Source: Planctomycetota bacterium
GTDB lineage: Bacteria; Planctomycetota; B143-G9
NCBI GenBank assembly: GCA_003644275.1
Contig: QNBY01000065.1
Span: 1 to 6,508, forward strand
Direction: 5' to 3'
Length of the DNA: 6,508 nucleotides
Shown: positions 5,380 through 6,508 of the stretch, piece after piece
How the letters are laid out: each line of letters starts with the position of its first letter
Numbering within the stretch: the stretch's first letter is position 1
Made by a program: the position numbers and the translations under genes
The notes under the pieces: model-generated
The model's database searches: none
Told to the model about the DNA's origin: nothing
What the model saw: the letters and a program-made list of their open reading frames with translations, nothing else

Positions 5380-6508
5380 TTGGCGGAAGACAAAACCTAC
5401 CTGAGCGTAATCGTGCCCTTCCACGACGAGGCCGACTCACTCCCGGCCTTCGTCCGGCGTTTCGACGAGGTCTTCGCCTCCTTCGAAAAGCGCTTCGAGC
5501 TCGTCTTCGTGGACGACGGCTCCGCCGACTCCGGCCCCGACTTCGTGAAGTCCCTCATCGCCGAGCGCAGGAACGTCAGGCTCGTCCGCCTCGACGGCCG
5601 CTACGGCAGGGACGCCGCCGTCTGCGCGGGCCTGCGCTACGCCGACGGCGACTTCAAGGCCGTAATCCCGGCGGACCTCCAGTACGACCCCGCGGAGCTC
5701 ATGAAGCTCGTCTCCGCCCTCGAGGCCGACCCCGCCCCCGACATGGTGGCCGGCTTCCTCGCCCGCCCCGAGCGCGACTACGAGCCCCATCGCCGCACCG
5801 ACATCCCGCGCTACGACATCGCCGTCGGCGGCCGCCTGCGGGACCCCCTCTGCTCGCTGAGGATATACTCCCGCAGCCTCGTGGACCGCGCGCAGTCCTA
5901 TTTCGGCAACACCTACTCCCCCATGACCCTGCTGCCCCGCATGAGCAAGGTCGTCGGCCAGGTGGAGGTGAAGCGCTCGCCGCGCGCCGCGGGGAAGGAC
6001 AAGAACCCCGCGGGCGCCCTCGCCGCCCTCGACTTTGCAAGGGACGGGGGCCTGAAGGACCGGCTCGCGGGCTTCCGTTACTTCTCCCTGCTCGCCCTCG
6101 TGGGCGGCGTCTTCGTCGCCTTCACCTCGCTGTTGATCGCCGCCTACATCTTCGGCGGCTTCGACAACGTCCATCCCGCTTTCGCGGACTTCGGCCGGAG
6201 GCTCTCCCTCGGCTTCCTCGTGACCGGCTTCTTCGGCGGCCTCGCCCTGACCGCCCTGGCCACCGCCGTGAGGAAGTTCCTCCCCGCCCTCCTCCCCGTG
6301 CCCGAGCCCGTCCGCTACCGGACGGCGGAGATCCTCTCCGCCTCCTCGCGCTCCCGCCGCAGGCGCAGGCCGCGCCGCCGCTCGCGCAAGCCGTCCGGCG
6401 GCGACTCGTCCGCGGACCGCTCCAGGGAAGGCGGCCGCAAGGAAGACAAGCAGGGCCCGGCAAGCAAGGACGCCGCCCGCTCCCGTAAGCCGGATGAGCC
6501 CCCTCCCG
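5380..6508 (+). CDS. Family 2 (GtrB/DPM1-like) membrane glycosyltransferase with polybasic tail (3' partial)
   Basis: 376 residues are visible, from TTG 5380 to the window edge without a stop. The GT-A fold shows VIVPFHDEADSL at 10-19, VFVDDGSAD at 42-51, GRYGRDAAVCAGL at 73-85 and IPADLQYDPAEL at 96-107. This is the layout of the GtrB/DPM1/ArnC-like group, which moves a sugar from a nucleotide donor to a polyprenyl phosphate on the cytoplasmic face of the membrane. Two membrane helices follow, at about 234-258 and 275-297, as in GtrB. After them comes an unusual hydrophilic tail from about 298 onward, very rich in Arg and Lys (SRRRRRPRRRS, then KEDKQ and further), probably cytoplasmic and disordered. 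Odd point: the first Asp of the usual DAD metal motif is Pro97. The donor sugar and acceptor cannot be told. It lies 53 bp after the ribbon membrane protein, probably in the same operon, for which I see no separate promoter. Confidence 0.88.
   Translation, partial: MAEDKTYLSVIVPFHDEADSLPAFVRRFDEVFASFEKRFELVFVDDGSADSGPDFVKSLIAERRNVRLVRLDGRYGRDAAVCAGLRYADGDFKAVIPADLQYDPAELMKLVSALEADPAPDMVAGFLARPERDYEPHRRTDIPRYDIAVGGRLRDPLCSLRIYSRSLVDRAQSYFGNTYSPMTLLPRMSKVVGQVEVKRSPRAAGKDKNPAGALAALDFARDGGLKDRLAGFRYFSLLALVGGVFVAFTSLLIAAYIFGGFDNVHPAFADFGRRLSLGFLVTGFFGGLALTALATAVRKFLPALLPVPEPVRYRTAEILSASSRSRRRRRPRRRSRKPSGGDSSADRSREGGRKEDKQGPASKDAARSRKPDEPPP

Noticed and set aside
4355..5440. 361-residue minus-strand frame opposite the holA end and the ribbon protein
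   Set aside because: Low complexity with no recognisable domain; the plus strand has good ribosome sites and CxxC motifs.
5437..6174. 245-residue minus-strand frame opposite the glycosyltransferase
   Set aside because: Rich in Glu/Gly/Val, the usual antisense of GC-ending codons; the plus-strand frame has full GT-A motifs.

Overview
This is a GC-rich bacterial window, densely coded, with most codons ending in G or C. It holds six genes, and the first and last are cut by the window edges. DnaN-loader delta (holA) and a polyprenol-phosphate-type glycosyltransferase show it is bacterial. The CxxC...CxxC ribbon protein with a disordered linker and one membrane helix, plus the many zinc-site and pentapeptide folds, recall GC-rich environmental lineages such as the PVC group, but I cannot place the organism with confidence.

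Left part (1-3319). The C-terminal part of a Ski2-like superfamily 2 helicase runs on the + strand. It carries an unusual OmpR/PhoB-type winged helix at its end. It converges, with a 37-bp tail overlap, on a two-gene minus-strand unit: a zinc-site/pentapeptide-repeat protein (3319-2531), followed 4 bp later by a DUF3592-type membrane protein (2526-1420).

Centre (3320-3531). A compact divergent control region holds two back-to-back sigma70-like promoters. Each has a perfect TTGACA -35 box and a 16-bp spacer. Their positions show that the longest possible reading frames on both sides overstate the genes: the real starts are most likely ATG 3319 (minus) and ATG 3532 (plus).

Right part (3532-6508). 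A plus-strand operon runs holA (DNA polymerase III delta), then a zinc-ribbon single-pass membrane protein 19 bp later, then a family 2 glycosyltransferase 53 bp later. The glycosyltransferase has two membrane helices and a long polybasic tail and runs off the window. Its DXD metal motif reads PAD.

The two halves differ in isoleucine codon choice. ATA serves 14 of 20 Ile codons in the three left genes but only 3 of 21 in the three right genes (counted by hand), with the change falling at the divergent promoters. I saw no RNA genes, CRISPR array, insertion sequence or convincing intrinsic terminator. No complete defence or mobile system is visible. The most novel items are the helicase-winged helix fusion, the zinc/pentapeptide plus DUF3592 pair, and the ribbon membrane protein in a holA operon.
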